Notes under the pieces: model-generated
The model's input: the letters and a program-made list of their open reading frames with translations, nothing else
Database searches by the model: none
Told to the model about the DNA's origin: nothing
Position numbers and translations under genes: made by a program
Part shown: positions 56,350 to 56,989 of the stretch, in pieces
How positions within the stretch are numbered: the first letter of the stretch is position 1
How the letters are laid out: each line of letters begins with the position of its first letter
NCBI GenBank assembly: GCA_025766275.1
Contig: JAFKAC010000222.1
Location: 1 to 56,989 of the forward strand
Direction: 5' to 3'
Length of the DNA stretch: 56,989 nt
From: Lactarius indigo
Taxonomy: Eukaryota > Basidiomycota > Agaricomycetes > Russulales > Russulaceae

Positions 56350-56887
56350 TTTCTGTTGTCGTGGTTGTTGTTCAATGCAAGGAAGGCGATGCAGCACTCT
56401 GCGATCGGCCACAGTGGGTTTCCTTTGCTTACGGTACACATCTCACGCACAAGATAAGATCAGGAATTGGTATCATAAGATTGTCATCGAGAGAGAAAAA
56501 GAAAAGAAAAGAAACCCCGCCAATGTCCTTGGCGACAAAGGGGCGGACTCGGTGCTCCTGCAAAAACAAGAACAAGGGAAACTGTGGCAAAACATGCCAG
56601 GGATATCCGTGTAAACGAGTGTGAAGAGTGCTGGGTGCACCAGAGCCGGAACACAATAGAAAAACAAAAAGTAGAGAATGTAGAGTACCGGGGCTAGACA
56701 AGGTGGCGCAGAGAGCAGTAGACACGCCATGAAATAGAAGGCATGGATGAAAGTGCGTTTTGTCGATAAAAAGAAAATAACCGTCCAACAATTCAGGGGC
56801 GGAGGAAACCTTTCCTTGTTTTCTGCTGCTGGAATTTTTTTTTTTTAACATTCGCGATGGCAAGATAGAAAGTGAACCGTCTCTCAC
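56350..56887 (-). other. Spacer or intron near right edge
   Basis: 538 bp upstream of MTR10. The minus-strand frame continuing from the edge exon becomes Phe/Leu-rich with no family character, so it is probably intron or 3' UTR. It also holds the MTR10 promoter. Nothing else is seen. Confidence 0.4.
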
Positions 56888-56989
56888 CGTCCCTTTCTCC
56901 GGCGTCAACGGCCTGCCGTTCTCGATCTTCCGCTTCTTCTCTTCGAGATCAACCGTTGCTTCTCCAGTGACTCCTTCATTCTCGGTGTC
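56888..56989 (-). CDS. Partial exon of a gene running off the right edge
   Basis: The minus-strand frame reads from the window edge as DTENEGVTGEATVDLEEKKR then KIENGRPLTPEKGT, followed by a consensus GTGAGA donor at 56887. The charged, Glu/Lys-rich composition and donor suggest a real internal or 5' exon. The rest of the gene is missing and the family cannot be told. Confidence 0.35.

Noticed and set aside
1..56989. CRISPR arrays, bacterial operons, phage or giant-virus genes
   Set aside because: None seen; gene structure with introns and protein families is uniformly fungal nuclear.

Overview
The window looks like nuclear DNA of a basidiomycete fungus, most likely an Agaricomycete. Genes are dense, on both strands, and cut by many 40-80 nt GT-AG introns. 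Several gene families have typical mushroom-class forms: a CSL transcription factor, a Git3-like GPCR, a many-exon gamma-glutamyltranspeptidase and a DXD glycosyltransferase. Gene models were made by eye from reading frames, splice sites and family conservation. No database search was possible, so the genus cannot be named.

Layout. 1-826: 3' end of an MFS drug transporter (+). 1084-5500: a complete Tc1/mariner-class DNA transposon with 27-bp perfect terminal inverted repeats and TA flanks, an intact three-exon DD34E transposase (-), and a second intron-bearing gene of about 716 codons (+) with no obvious transposition role. 5704-8381: gamma-glutamyltranspeptidase (+). 8469-10153: mitochondrial-type PP2C phosphatase (-). 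10514-13338: seven-TM receptor and ESCRT-III VPS20 (both +). 13445-15475: U-box cyclophilin (-). 15637-17892: PPR protein (+). 17919-18225: MIM2-like (-). 18348-20948: sugar transporter (+). 21270-22663: FAD oxidoreductase (-). 22664-24406: gene-poor DNA. 24407-27193: TMEM198-like membrane protein (+). 27608-28661: cis-prenyltransferase (-). 29680-30011: doubtful small gene (-). 30176-35180: SWIM/RING protein, unknown protein and CSL factor (all +). 35579-37887: pyruvate kinase (+). 38061-40533: glycosyltransferase (+). 41372-43174: ribulose-phosphate 3-epimerase and COX13 (both -). 43346-50296: RPN2, importin alpha, LSM5 and MRPS16 (all +). 50461-56349: ACBP-ankyrin protein, LSC1 and MTR10/TNPO3 (all -). 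56888-56989: edge of another gene (-).

Most of the window is conserved housekeeping content: proteasome, nuclear import, U6 snRNP, glycolysis, pentose phosphate pathway, TCA cycle, mitochondrial translation, import and respiration, and dolichol synthesis. As usual in eukaryotes there are no operons. Several neighbours share short divergent promoters, and the palindrome TCACGTGA recurs 65-90 bp upstream of metabolic or mitochondrial genes.

The stand-out object is the two-gene transposon, whose accessory protein combines a PB1-like region, a Cys/His segment and a SAM-like helical C-terminus. Two otherwise well-conserved genes (cis-prenyltransferase and glycosyltransferase) show apparent single-base reading-frame slips that need checking against reads.
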